A DNA stretch of 64,000 nt from TMP-24 sp041397305 (GCA_041397305.1 JAWKWX010000002.1:372001-436000), one strand, 5' to 3'. Numbered from the stretch's first letter, positions 35,437 to 44,911 are shown. Numbers and translations are program-made. The notes: generated by a model not told the origin, from the letters alone.

Positions 35437-35868
35437 ATGGATGACCTCGATCGCTCGCTTCTGGCGCTGCTTGGCGCCGATGCGCGGATATCGGTCGCAA
35501 CGCTGGCGCGGCGTCTCAAGGTCGCCCGATCGACGATTCAGGCCCGGCTGGAACGGCTCGAGACGAACGGCGTGATCGCGGGCTATACGGTCAAGCTTGG
35601 CGAGGCCGCCCGCCAGGGCCGCATCCGCGCCACAGTGCTTCTGGCGATCGAGCCGCGCGCCCAGGCCTCGATCCTGACGCGGCTGAAGTCGATCCCCGAG
35701 GTCGAGCGCGTGCATACCACCTCGGGCCGCGTCGATTTTCTGCTGCAGGTCTCGGCGACCACGACGGCGGTGCTCGACGGCATCCTCGACCAGATCGGCG
35801 AGATGACCGGCGTGAAATCGTCCGAAAGCCTGATCCACCTCTCGACCAAGATCGACCGCGCGGTCTGA
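35437..35868 (+). CDS. Lrp/AsnC-family transcriptional regulator
   Basis: 143 residues from ATG 35437 (MDDLDRSLLALLGADARISVATLARRLKVARSTIQARLERLE), with CGGAGAA upstream; the open frame reaches 35335 but that part is not conserved-looking. The N-terminal winged HTH is followed by a RAM domain (RLKSIPEVERVHTTSGRVDFLLQVSATTTAVLDGILDQIGEMTGVKSSESLIHLSTKID). It is divergent from the ODC-like decarboxylase and probably senses an amino acid such as ornithine, arginine or lysine; that is inference from position. Confidence 0.88.
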   Translation: MDDLDRSLLALLGADARISVATLARRLKVARSTIQARLERLETNGVIAGYTVKLGEAARQGRIRATVLLAIEPRAQASILTRLKSIPEVERVHTTSGRVDFLLQVSATTTAVLDGILDQIGEMTGVKSSESLIHLSTKIDRAV

Positions 35869-35896
35869 CGGCGGCCTTTCGGGTCACGCGGAAGGC

Positions 35897-36589
35897 TCAG
35901 CGCGGCAGGCGGAACCGGTCCACGAACTGCTGTGCCATCCCCAGGTCGCCCTCAACGCGGCCCAGGCCCGCCGCGACGGCCTCGCCCACGCCCGCCCGCC
36001 CGTAGACGATCGCCGCAAGCCCATTGGCGGTGCCGTGAAATCGCAGGTCTCCGTCCGGCCTCACCACCCGGCGGACCGAATAGTCGCCGCCGCCGAGCCG
36101 CACGTCGAACCGCTCTTCCTCCATTGCAAACCCCGCCGTCATCGGCATGCCGCTCCGATCCGCCATCGCTCTCATCGACAGCATCAGCGCCGTCGGGCTG
36201 ATGAACAGCCGCGGGTCATGCCCCGGCTGGCGCACGCCCCAGTCGCAGAGCGCCTTCAGGATCGGCCACAGCCCCCCGCCCGCCTCCGTCAGCCCGTAGA
36301 CCATGACCGACGCCGGCGGCGGCAGGGTTTCGCGGGTCACGAGACCCGCTGCCGCCATCTCCTCCAGCCGCTGGGCAAGCATGTTGGTCGCGATCCCGGG
36401 CACCCCGGCCCGGATCGCCCCGAACCGCTTTGCCCCCAGCATCAGCTCGCGCGCGATAAGCAGCGTCCAGCGGTCGCCGATCAGATCGAGCGCATGGGCG
36501 GCAATACATCCTTCACCGTAGGTCCTGGCCAATGTCCGCGCGTCCCCTACTTCGCTTTCAGAACTAAAGTTGTCGGTTGCTTTTTGCAA
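35897..36589 (-). CDS. HxlR-type winged-helix regulator with a C-terminal extension
   Basis: 230 residues from TTG 36589; no in-frame ATG exists before the HTH, so a TTG/GTG start is needed. The HxlR domain is clear: EGCIAAHALDLIGDRWTLLIARELMLGAKRFGAIRAGVPGIATNMLAQRLEEMAAAGLV, with the conserved Cys of HxlR sensors near residue 28. VYGLTEAGGGLWPILKALCDWG ends the DNA-binding dimer. A further 100 residues (RFDVRLGGGDYSVRRVV...GLAAIVYGRAG) resemble a sterol-carrier-type pocket. It is divergent from the GST/VOC/DUF1428 genes with 50 nt between. Confidence 0.82.
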   Translation of the reverse strand: MQKATDNFSSESEVGDARTLARTYGEGCIAAHALDLIGDRWTLLIARELMLGAKRFGAIRAGVPGIATNMLAQRLEEMAAAGLVTRETLPPPASVMVYGLTEAGGGLWPILKALCDWGVRQPGHDPRLFISPTALMLSMRAMADRSGMPMTAGFAMEEERFDVRLGGGDYSVRRVVRPDGDLRFHGTANGLAAIVYGRAGVGEAVAAGLGRVEGDLGMAQQFVDRFRLPR

Positions 36590-36639
36590 GCATTGCCGCC
36601 TACCCTTCCCGAAAACGACTCGCCTGACAGGAGGAACCG

Positions 36640-37323
36640 ATGCCGACCGACGATCTTCCGGTTGTCGTGACCTATGACTGGGTTCCCGACTTTCCGCGCG
36701 GCCTGGTGCGCGACATCCGCCCCCGCTGGGCCTTCGAGGAAGCAGGCCTGTCCTACAGGGTCGAGACCGTGCCTTTCCAGCCCAAGACCCCCGACCATCT
36801 CGCCATGCAGCCTTTCGGCCAGGTCCCGGTCCTGCGCATGGGCGGCCAGACGTTGTTCGAAACCGGCGCGATCCTCTTCACCATCGCCCAGTCTTCCCCC
36901 GCCCTCATGCCCGCCGACCGCGCGGGCGAGGCCTTGCAATGGATCTTCGCCGCGCTGAACACGGTCGAGATGGTCGCCCAGCCCTGGGTCTTCATGAAGG
37001 CCGCCGAGGCCGCGCCACAGATCTTCGGCACCGCGCCGCCACCCGAGGTGATCGAGCGCGCCGCCCAGCGGATGCACACGCGGCTTGAGGCGATGGAAAA
37101 GGTCCTCTCGGGGCGCAGCTGGCTTCTGGGCGACTTCTCGGTCGCCGACATCGCGATGACCGAGGCTTTGCGCCCCGCCGCGCGCCGTGACGCGCTGGCG
37201 AACTATCCCGCGCTCTCCTCCTATCTTGCCACCGCGACCGCCCGGCCCGCCTTCCTCAAGGCCCATGCCGACCAGATGGCCCACTGGCAGGCGGCGGACG
37301 CCGCCCGCGCCGCCGTCGCCTGA
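36640..37323 (+). CDS. Glutathione S-transferase family protein
   Basis: 227 residues. The N-terminal thioredoxin-like half contains AGLSYRVETVPFQPKTPDHLAMQPFGQVPVLRMGGQTLFETGAIL, where FGQVPVL is the cis-Pro motif and ETGAIL the glutathione gamma-Glu contact. The C-terminal helical half has the GST N-capping motif SWLLGDFSVADIAMTEAL. First gene of a three-gene unit (21 nt to VOC, 19 nt to DUF1428) divergent from the HxlR regulator, suggesting detoxification of a reactive compound. Confidence 0.88.
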   Translation: MPTDDLPVVVTYDWVPDFPRGLVRDIRPRWAFEEAGLSYRVETVPFQPKTPDHLAMQPFGQVPVLRMGGQTLFETGAILFTIAQSSPALMPADRAGEALQWIFAALNTVEMVAQPWVFMKAAEAAPQIFGTAPPPEVIERAAQRMHTRLEAMEKVLSGRSWLLGDFSVADIAMTEALRPAARRDALANYPALSSYLATATARPAFLKAHADQMAHWQAADAARAAVA

Positions 37324-37344
37324 CCCCGACTGAAAGGAACCGCC

Positions 37345-38097
37345 ATGACACGACCCGCACAAGGCACGCCCTGCTGGTATGAACTCACGACCACCGACCT
37401 CGACGCCGCCCAGGGCTTCTATGCCAAGGTCATCGGCTGGACGGTCGGCGACAGCGGCATGGAGGGCATGGACTACCGCATCGCCAGGGCCGGCGAGGCG
37501 ATGGTCGCTGGCATGATGCTGCCGCCCGCCCCCGGTATCCCGCCCAACTGGGGGGTCTATTTCGCCGTCGACGACTGCGACGCCGCGACCAAGGCCGCCA
37601 AGGCCGCTGGCGCCACGGTCCATATGGAACCGACCGACATCCCCGGCGTCGGCCGCTTTGCCGCGCTGGCGGACCCGCAGGGCGCGGCCTTCTCGATCCT
37701 CGCGATGGACGGGGCCAGCGATGCCTTCGACCAGAAGAAGGACCGCCACGGCAACTGGCACGAACTGATGTCCACCGACCCCAAGGCCGGACTTGCCTTC
37801 TATGCGAAACTCTTCGGCTGGCAGGCCTCGACCGCGATGGACATGGGGCCGATGGGCACCTACCAGCTCTTTTCCCATCGGGGCCAGGACATCGGCGGCA
37901 TGATGGGCCTTGGCAATTCGCCCGTGCCCTGCTGGCTGCCCTATTTCGGCATCGACGGCATTGACGCAGCCATCGACCGCATCCATGCGAACAGTGGCCA
38001 GAAGGTCATGGGCCCTATGGAGGTTCCCGGCGGCGCCTTCATCTGCGTCGCGCAGGATCCGCAGGGTGCGTTCTTCGCGCTCGTCGGCCCGAAATAA
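37345..38097 (+). CDS. VOC-family protein with two glyoxalase-like domains
   Basis: 250 residues with two tandem VOC repeats: residues about 4-123 (GTPCWYELTTTDLDAAQGFYAKVIGWTVGD ... GRFAALADPQGAAFSIL) and about 133-250 (GNWHELMSTDPKAGLAFYAKLFGWQAS ... GAFICVAQDPQGAFFALVG). The layout matches the CFP32/27-kDa antigen-type VOC proteins. Catalysis, if any, is unknown. Co-transcribed with GST and DUF1428 genes. Confidence 0.87.
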   Translation: MTRPAQGTPCWYELTTTDLDAAQGFYAKVIGWTVGDSGMEGMDYRIARAGEAMVAGMMLPPAPGIPPNWGVYFAVDDCDAATKAAKAAGATVHMEPTDIPGVGRFAALADPQGAAFSILAMDGASDAFDQKKDRHGNWHELMSTDPKAGLAFYAKLFGWQASTAMDMGPMGTYQLFSHRGQDIGGMMGLGNSPVPCWLPYFGIDGIDAAIDRIHANSGQKVMGPMEVPGGAFICVAQDPQGAFFALVGPK

Positions 38098-38116
38098 CCG
38101 CCGAGGAGGAAAGCAG

Positions 38117-38467
38117 ATGACCTACGTCAACGGATTCCTGATCCCGGTCTCCGATGCCCGCAAGGAGGAATACCGCGCCCACGAGGCACATTGGTGGCCC
38201 TGGTTCCGCGACCATGGCGCGACCGGCCTTGTCGTCTGCTGGGGCGAGGACGTGCCGCTCGGCAAGCAGACCGACTTCCGCCGTGCCGTCGACCTGCGGG
38301 AGGGCGAGACCGTTGTCTTCGCCTGGATGACCTGGCCGGACAAGGCGACCCATGACCGGGCCTTCGCCGCCATGTCGGACACCGACATGAGCCAGGTCCA
38401 GATGCCCTTCGACGGCAAGCGGCTGGTCTATGGCGGCTTCGTGCCGATCTTCGAAGCCACCGCCTGA
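38117..38467 (+). CDS. DUF1428 family protein
   Basis: 116 residues from ATG 38117 with GAGGAAA upstream. The family pattern is MTYVNGFLIPV ... YRAHEAHWWPWFRDHGATGLVVCWGEDVPLGKQTDFRRAVDL ... VVFAWMTWPDKATHDRAF ... MPFDGKRLVYGGFVPIFE. It is a ferredoxin-like fold of unknown function, homologous to YbaA. Third gene of the HxlR-linked unit; 95 nt separate it from valS. Confidence 0.9.
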   Translation: MTYVNGFLIPVSDARKEEYRAHEAHWWPWFRDHGATGLVVCWGEDVPLGKQTDFRRAVDLREGETVVFAWMTWPDKATHDRAFAAMSDTDMSQVQMPFDGKRLVYGGFVPIFEATA

Positions 38468-38562
38468 CAGGCCACCCCACCGGCAGCGGTACCACAGACG
38501 CCCTTCCCCTTGGCCTTTCGCCTCTCTCCCGCTAGAGGAGGCGTAAGCAAGGGATCACTGAC

Positions 38563-41500
38563 ATGCCGATGGAAAAGACCTTCACCCCCGCCGAGGCCGA
38601 GGCCCGCATCTCGGCCGAGATGGATGTCACGAAAAAAGGCCTTCGCGAGTAGCGCAAATGCCAAGCCGGGGCACGGAAGCCTTCTCCATCGTCATCCCGC
38701 CGCCCAACGTCACCGGCTCGCTCCACATGGGGCACGCCTTCAACAACACGCTGCAGGATATCCTCATCCGCTGGCACCGGATGCGGGGCCATGACACGCT
38801 CTGGCAACCCGGCACCGACCACGGGCATCGCAACCCAGATGGTCGTCGAGCGTGAACTCGCGAAAACCAACCGCCGCCGCACCGACTTCACCCGCGAGGA
38901 CTTCACCAAACTCGTCTGGGAACAAAAGCGCCAATCGCGCGGCAATATCGCGGCCAGCTCGAACGGCTCGGCGCCTCCTGCTGGGACCGCAGGCCTTCAC
39001 CATGTCGGGCGCCCCCCGGCGCGCCAGGAGCGAGAAGGCAACTTCTACGATGCCGTCATCAAGGTCTTCGTCGATCTTTACAACAAGGGCATGATCTACG
39101 CGGCAAGCGGCTGGTGAACTGGGACCCGCACTTCGAGACCGCGATCTCCGATCTCGAGGTCGAACAGGTCGAGGTCCAGGGCCAGATGTGGCACTTCAAA
39201 TACCCGCTCGCGGGCGGCGCCACCTATGAATATGTGGAAAAGGACGAAGACGGCACCGTCACACTCCGCGAGACCCGCGACTATATCTCCATCGCCACCA
39301 CGCGGCCCGAAACCATGCTCGGCGACGGCGCGGTCGCGGTCCATCCTTCGGACGACCGCTACAAGCCCATCGTCGGCATGCTGTGCGAAATCCCCGTGGG
39401 GCCGAAGGAACACCGCCGCCTGATCCCGATCATCACCGACGACTACCCCGACCCGACCTTCGGCTCGGGCGCGGTGAAGATCACCGGCGCGCATGATTTC
39501 AACGACTACGGCGTCGCCAAGCGCAACAATATCCCGTGCTACCGCCTGATGGACACCAGGGCCGCGATGCGCAGCGATGCGTGCCCCCTACGCCCAGGCC
39601 GCCGCCATCTCCCTGGAGGTCGCCAAGGGCACCCGCACACTGACCGACGCCGAGGTGGACGCGATCAACCTCGTCCCCGACGACCTGCGCGGGCTTGACC
39701 GCTATGAGAGCGCGCAAACGCGTGATCGACCAGATCACCCGCGAGGACTAGCGGTCACGGTTCTGCCAAGAGTATCGACAAGGAAACCGGCGCCGAACAT
39801 CTGGAACGCCTCCACTCGTCGACCAGAACAGGATGATGCAGCCGCACGGCCGACCGCTCCAAGGTGGTGATCGGCCGATGCTGACCGACCAGTGGTTCGT
39901 CGATACCGCCAAGATCGTCGAGCCGGCGCTGGAGGCGGTGCGCTCGGGGCGCACGAAGATCATGCCGCCCTCGGGCGAAAAGACCTATTTCAACTGGCTC
40001 GAGAATATCGAGCCCTGGTGCATCTCCCGCCAGATCTGGTGGGGCCATCAGGTGCCGGTGTGGTATGGGCCGACGCTGGAGTTCCTGAGCCTTCAGGACT
40101 TGGATGAATATGCTTCGAAGGGACAGCGAACCGGAGCAATGGAGTTTTTCTGTGCTCCAACCGCTAGCGAGGCCCTCGCGAAAGCCAAGGTGTTCTACGG
40201 CGAACGCTTCAAGGAAATCCGTTTAGTTGAATCGCAAGGCGCACTCTTCGCCATTAAGGGCGATGTCCTCGAAATCGGTCGCGACCCAGACGTCCTCGAC
40301 ACCTGGTTCTCCTCCGGCCTCTGGCCCATCGGCACCCTCGGCTGGCCCGAGGACACGCCCGAGCTGAAGAAATATTTCCCCACCTCCGTCCTCGTCACCG
40401 GCTTCGACATCATCTTCTTCTGGGTCGCCCGGATGATGATGATGCAGCTTGCCGTCGTGGGCGACATCCCCTTCCACACCGTCTACCTCCACGGCCTCGT
40501 CCGCGACGCCAAGGGCAAGAAGATGTCGAAGTCGCTCGGCAACGTCATCGACCCCTTGGACATCATCGACGAATATGGCGCCGATGCGCTCCGCTTCGCC
40601 AACTGCGCGATGGCCTCGCTCGGCGGGGTCCTGAAGGCCGACACCCAGCGCATCGCCGGCTACCGGAACTTCGGCACGAAGCTCTGGAACGCCACCCGTT
40701 TCGCCGAGATGAACGCAGCCCTTTGTCGGGACATTGTCGGGACGGATGCGGGACGGATGCCCGACGCACGCCATACGGTCAATCGCTGGATCATCGGCGA
40801 GGTGGCCCGCGCCCGGATCGCGGTCGACGAGGCGCTGGAAGCCTTCCGCTTCAACGACGCCGCCAACACCCTATACGCCTTCGTCTGGGGCAAGGTCTGC
40901 GACTGGTATGTCGAATTCGCCAAACCCCTCATGGACGGCGATTTCGCCAATGAAACAAGGCAAACCATGGCCTGGGTGCTGGACCAGTGCTACATCCTCC
41001 TCCACCCGATCATGCCCTTCATCACCGAAGAGCTCTGGGCGCTGACCGGCGAGCGGCAAAAGATGCTCGTCCATGCCGACTGGCCCACCTATGGCGCTGA
41101 AATCATTGACGAAACGGCAGATGCCGAGATCAACTGGGTCATCCGCCTGATCGAGGAAATCCGCTCCGCCCGCACCCAGATGCGCGTGCCGGTGGGCCTC
41201 AAGCTGCCGATGATCCTGACCGCGCTCGACGACAAGGGCCGCGACGCACTCGCCCGCAACCGCGCCATCATCGACCGCCTCGCCCGCATCGACGGCCTGA
41301 CCGAAGGCGCGGCGCCCAAAGGCGCGATCACCATCCCGGTCGAGGGCGGCTCCTTCGCCCTTCCGCTGGAAGGTGTCATCGACCTCGCCGCCGAAAAGTC
41401 GCGCCTTTCCAAGAGTTTGGAGAAACTCGAGAAAGACATGGGCGGCCTGCGCGGACGGCTCGACAACCCGAAATTCGTGGCCTCTGCCCCGGAAGAGGTG

Positions 41501-41590
41501 ATCGCGGAAACCCGCGACAACCTCGCCCTGAACGAGGATGAAGCCATGAAACTGAAAGCTGCGCTCGCCCGCCTCGCCGAGGCCGTCTGA
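38563..41590 (+). pseudogene. valS: Valine--tRNA ligase, 5' 1.3 kb carrying multiple frame disruptions
   Basis: The full length (about 1009 codons) matches ValRS. The 3' part is one clean frame from 39833 to 41590, with GEKTYFNWLENIEPWCISRQIWWG, WFSSGLWPIG and the KMSKS loop at 40520-40534. The 5' part is broken. Frame 1 (MPMEKTFTPAEAEAR) hits TAG at 38650; PPNVTGSLHMGHAFNNT (HIGH-type motif) lies in another frame. DHAGIAT has lost two bases near 38822, RGKRLVNWD one base near 39091, and further shifts occur near 38620, 38675, 38955, 39020, 39575, 39707 and 39748. ValRS is essential, so local sequence error is the first suspicion. A low-GC patch lies at about 40085-40290. Confidence 0.88.
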
Positions 41591-41605
41591 CCCACGTTCT
41601 GTCTC

Positions 41606-41640
41606 GAAATACTCCGGGGGTCCGGGGGCAGCGCCCCCGG
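41606..41640. repeat. Intergenic hairpin repeat, copy C
   Basis: AT box GAAATACTCCGGGGGT (41606-41621), then CCGGGGGC (41622-41629), loop AGC, GCCCCCGG (41633-41640). It starts 16 nt after the valS stop and ends 21 nt before the next ATG, so it can act as terminator or processing site between the two genes. Confidence 0.7.
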
Positions 41641-41661
41641 ACTTCGCCGATAGGAGGACCG

Positions 41662-42762
41662 ATGCCGCGCTATACAGACCTCATCGAAAGCCTTCCCTCG
41701 ACCGTCCCGTTCGTCGGCCCCGAAACCCAGGAACGCGCCCGTGGTCGCGCCTTCGCCGCCCGCCTCGGCGCCAACGAGAATATCTTCGGCCCCTCGCCCC
41801 GCGCCATCGCCGCGATGGAACAAGCCGCCCGTGACGTCTGGATGTACGGCGACCCGGAAAACCACGATCTGAAGCAGGCACTGGCCCAACATCATGGAAT
41901 CGCTCCGGAAAACATCGTGGTCGGTGAAGGCATCGACGGGCTCCTGGGCTTGCTCTGCCGCCTTCTCATCGCGCCCGGCGATCCGGTCGTGACCTCGGAC
42001 GGCGCCTATCCCACCTTCAATTTCCACGTCTCAGGCTTCGGCGGCACCCTGCACAAGGTCCCCTACAGGGGCGACCGCGAGGACCCTGACGCGCTGATCG
42101 CCAGGGCCCGCGACACCGGCGCAAAACTCATCTATTTCGCCAATCCCGACAATCCGATGGGCTCCTGGCACGAGGCTGACGCCGTCCAGCGGATGATCGG
42201 CGCCATACCGGACGGCAGCCTTCTCGTCCTTGACGAGGCCTATGTCGAATTCGCACCCGAAGGCAGCGCGCCAGCGCTCGACCCTGCCAATCCGAACATC
42301 ATCAGGATGCGCACTTTTTCAAAGGCTTACGGCATGGCGGGCGCCCGTGTCGGCTATGCGATCGGGCATGCCGACCTCATTCGCGCCTTCGACAAGATCC
42401 GCAATCATTTCGGCATGTCGCGCATCAGCCAGGCCGGCGCCCTCGCTACCCTCGCGGACCCTGACCACCTGCCCCGCACCCGCGCCTCCGTCCAGGCGGC
42501 GCGCGCCGGGATCGCCCGGATCGCCGAAGCAAACGGCCTGATAGCCCTGCCCTCGGCCACCAATTTCGTCACCATCGACGCAGGGGCCGACGGCACCTTC
42601 GCCCGCCGCCTCGTCGCCGAACTGATCGCCCGTGACATCTTCGTCCGCATGCCCTTCGTCGCCCCGCACGACCGCTGCATCCGCGTCAGCTGCGGGCGCG
42701 CCGAAGACCTCGCAGCCTTCGCCCAGGCACTTCCCGACGCATTGAAAGCCGCCCGGGCCTGA
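41662..42762 (+). CDS. Class I/II PLP aminotransferase, histidinol-phosphate aminotransferase-like
   Basis: 366 residues. LGANENIFGPSPRAIAAM (about 36-53) is the HisC-type N-terminal substrate loop. FANPDNPMGSW, LVLDEAYVEF and RTFSKAYGMAGARVGYAIG (Schiff-base Lys in FSKAYGMAG, about residue 218) are class II hallmarks. The C-terminal Arg that binds the substrate carboxylate or phosphate lies in RVSCGRAEDL. No his genes are nearby; such stand-alone HisC paralogues often act on aromatic amino acids or other phosphates, so I do not give hisC. Convergent with the class V aminotransferase. Confidence 0.82.
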   Translation: MPRYTDLIESLPSTVPFVGPETQERARGRAFAARLGANENIFGPSPRAIAAMEQAARDVWMYGDPENHDLKQALAQHHGIAPENIVVGEGIDGLLGLLCRLLIAPGDPVVTSDGAYPTFNFHVSGFGGTLHKVPYRGDREDPDALIARARDTGAKLIYFANPDNPMGSWHEADAVQRMIGAIPDGSLLVLDEAYVEFAPEGSAPALDPANPNIIRMRTFSKAYGMAGARVGYAIGHADLIRAFDKIRNHFGMSRISQAGALATLADPDHLPRTRASVQAARAGIARIAEANGLIALPSATNFVTIDAGADGTFARRLVAELIARDIFVRMPFVAPHDRCIRVSCGRAEDLAAFAQALPDALKAARA

Positions 42763-42779
42763 TCCTTTCACTGCGGTCC

Positions 42780-42815
42780 AATATCCCCGGGAACGCGAGG
42801 GCAGGCAGCCCTCGC
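42780..42815. repeat. Intergenic hairpin repeat, copy D
   Basis: AT box AATATCCCCGGGA (42780-42792), then GCGAGGGC (42795-42802), loop AGGCA, GCCCTCGC (42808-42815). It fills the 56-nt gap between two convergent genes, as copy A does. Confidence 0.65.
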
Positions 42816-42818
42816 TCC

Positions 42819-44018
42819 TCAGACCCCGGCAATCACCGCCGCAGCAGCCTCAAGCCCACCCCTCCCGTGCGGCACCGACAAAGCCTTCATCCCCGCTTCG
42901 ATCACTGACAGGACGCCCAGCACCATATGGGCATTCACATGACCCATGTGGCCGATCCTCAGATAATCGCCGTAGGCGGGCTCGTTCGATTGCGCCATGC
43001 CGAGCGGGATGCCCAAAGTCACGCCAGCGATCTCCTCGCACCAGGCGCGCAGCGTGCCACCCGCCCCGCCGCCGAACCGCACCGCCGTGACCGAGGTGCC
43101 GCGCTGATCGGGGGCCACGACATTCAACGCGATGTCGCCGCCCGCACCCCAGGCATCGACCGCCGCCCAGACCGCCCGCGCCAGCCGGTCGTGGCGCGCC
43201 CAGACATGCGCTAGCCCCTCCTCGTCGAGGATCATCGTCAGCGCCTCGCCCAGGCCGAACAGGTGATGGGTAGGCGCAGTGCCGCAGAAATACTGCCAAT
43301 ATTCCTCGGCAAAGGCGCGCGGCTCCCAGTCCCAATAGGGCGTCCTGAGGTCCGATCCCTTGCAGGCGGCCAAAGCCCTGTCGGAGAACCAGACAAAGCC
43401 CAGGCCCGGCGGCACCATCAGCCCCTTCTGGCTGGCCGCCACCGCGACATCCACCCCCCATTCGTCCATCAGGAACGGATCGCAGCCCATCGAGGCGATG
43501 CAATCGACCGCCAGAAGCGCGGGATGCCCCGCTGCATCGATCGCCGCCCGGACCTCGGCCACATCATTGCGGACGGTCGAGGCCGTATCGGTATGCGTCA
43601 GCAGCACGGCCTTGATCCGGCCCTCCCGGTCCTGCCGCAGCGTTGCCTCGATCCGTGCTGCATCGGCCTTCACAGATCGCCCGAAATCCAGGACGTCGGC
43701 CTCCACCCCCATGCGGCGAACGGAATTGGCCCAGCTCAGCCCGAACTGTCCCGTCGAAGCCACCAGCGCCCGGTCGCCGCGCGAGAAGAGGTTGGCATTC
43801 GCCGCCTCCCACGCGCCATGACCGTTGACGATATAGATCGCCACATGGGCAGAGGTACGGGCCACGCGGCGCAGGTCGGTGACGATCCGCGCGGTGAGAT
43901 CGTGCAGCGGCCCTTCGTAGATATTGGGCGCGGCGCGATGCATGGCGTTCAGTACCCGGTCGGGCATGACGGATGGGCCGGGAATGGCCAGATAGGGACG
44001 GCCCTGCGACAGATTCAT
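42819..44018 (-). CDS. Class V PLP aminotransferase, serine--glyoxylate aminotransferase-like
   Basis: 399 residues. IPGPSVMPDRVLNAMHRAAPNIYEGPLHDL is the SGA/AGT N-terminal signature; IYIVNGHGAWEAANANLFSRGD, LLAVDCIASMGCDPFLMDEWGVDVAVAASQKGLMVPPGLGFVWFS (Schiff-base Lys about 198) and GIPLGMAQSNEPAYGDYLRIGHMGHVN follow. In methylotrophs this family feeds the serine cycle; here it may salvage photorespiratory-type glyoxylate or use alanine. It is divergent from the YgfZ gene with 122 nt between. Confidence 0.85.
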   Translation of the reverse strand: MNLSQGRPYLAIPGPSVMPDRVLNAMHRAAPNIYEGPLHDLTARIVTDLRRVARTSAHVAIYIVNGHGAWEAANANLFSRGDRALVASTGQFGLSWANSVRRMGVEADVLDFGRSVKADAARIEATLRQDREGRIKAVLLTHTDTASTVRNDVAEVRAAIDAAGHPALLAVDCIASMGCDPFLMDEWGVDVAVAASQKGLMVPPGLGFVWFSDRALAACKGSDLRTPYWDWEPRAFAEEYWQYFCGTAPTHHLFGLGEALTMILDEEGLAHVWARHDRLARAVWAAVDAWGAGGDIALNVVAPDQRGTSVTAVRFGGGAGGTLRAWCEEIAGVTLGIPLGMAQSNEPAYGDYLRIGHMGHVNAHMVLGVLSVIEAGMKALSVPHGRGGLEAAAAVIAGV

Positions 44019-44140
44019 GGGAAAGCTCCTTCCTTCGCCGCGCAGCTAATGCACTGCCGCAAGAAAGGTCAACGTGCGCCGTTTCACCCTTTCACCGGGG
44101 CGCCGCAGCGCTATATCTGGACCGTGCGACAGGAGAGATC

Positions 44141-44911
44141 ATGACAGGCGAAGAGGCCCCGGGCCGCACCATCATCCGCGTCACCGGCAAGGATCGCGAA
44201 AGCTTCCTGCAAGGGCTGGTCACCAACGACCTGCGCAGACTTCGGGAGGGCGCGGTCTATGCCGCGCTTCTGACGCCACAGGGCAAGTATCTGGCGGATT
44301 TCTTCCTCTACCCGGCCGAGGATGCGGTGCTTCTCGATGTGGCCGAACCGCTCGCCGACGGGCTTTTGCGCCGCCTGTCGCTCTACCGGTTGCGCGCCGA
44401 TGCCACGCTGGAACGCACCGGGCTCCATGTCCATCGCGGCTTGGGTCCCGTCCCCGCGGGCGCTTTCGCCGACCCGCGTCATCCGGCGATGGGCTGGCGT
44501 TCTGTGGTCGAAACGGCTGGCACGGCCCCGGCCACGGACTGGGATGCGCTGCGGGTTGCGGAACTGATCCCCGAAACCCTGATCGAACTGCGTCCTGACG
44601 AGAGCTACATCCTGGAGATGGGGTTCGAGCGGCTGAACGGCGTCGACTTCCGCAAGGGTTGCTATGTCGGGCAGGAAGTGACCGCGCGGATGAAGCACAA
44701 GACCGACCTGCGCAAGGGCCTCGCCCGGGTCCAGATCGCGGGCGAAGCCGCGCCGGGTGCGACGATCTTCTCGGACGGCAAGGAGGCAGGGCATATCTGC
44801 ACGCGATCCGGCGACGATGCGATCGCCTACCTGCGATTTGATCGGGCGGGTGATGGCATGCGGGCTGGCGACGCAGTTGTCCGGATGGCCGGTCCGGCGC
44901 CGGTCACTTGA
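44141..44911 (+). CDS. ygfZ: Folate-binding protein YgfZ/CAF17-like
   Basis: 256 residues from ATG 44141 (MTGEEAPGRTIIRVTGKDRESFLQGLVTNDL), chosen for AGGAGA upstream; an in-frame ATG 56 codons earlier lies over the neighbour's 5' end. The signature K-G-C-Y-x-G-Q-E appears as NGVDFRKGCYVGQEVTARMKHK (Cys about residue 175). YgfZ uses tetrahydrofolate and helps maturation/repair of Fe-S enzymes. Stand-alone gene. Confidence 0.92.
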   Translation: MTGEEAPGRTIIRVTGKDRESFLQGLVTNDLRRLREGAVYAALLTPQGKYLADFFLYPAEDAVLLDVAEPLADGLLRRLSLYRLRADATLERTGLHVHRGLGPVPAGAFADPRHPAMGWRSVVETAGTAPATDWDALRVAELIPETLIELRPDESYILEMGFERLNGVDFRKGCYVGQEVTARMKHKTDLRKGLARVQIAGEAAPGATIFSDGKEAGHICTRSGDDAIAYLRFDRAGDGMRAGDAVVRMAGPAPVT

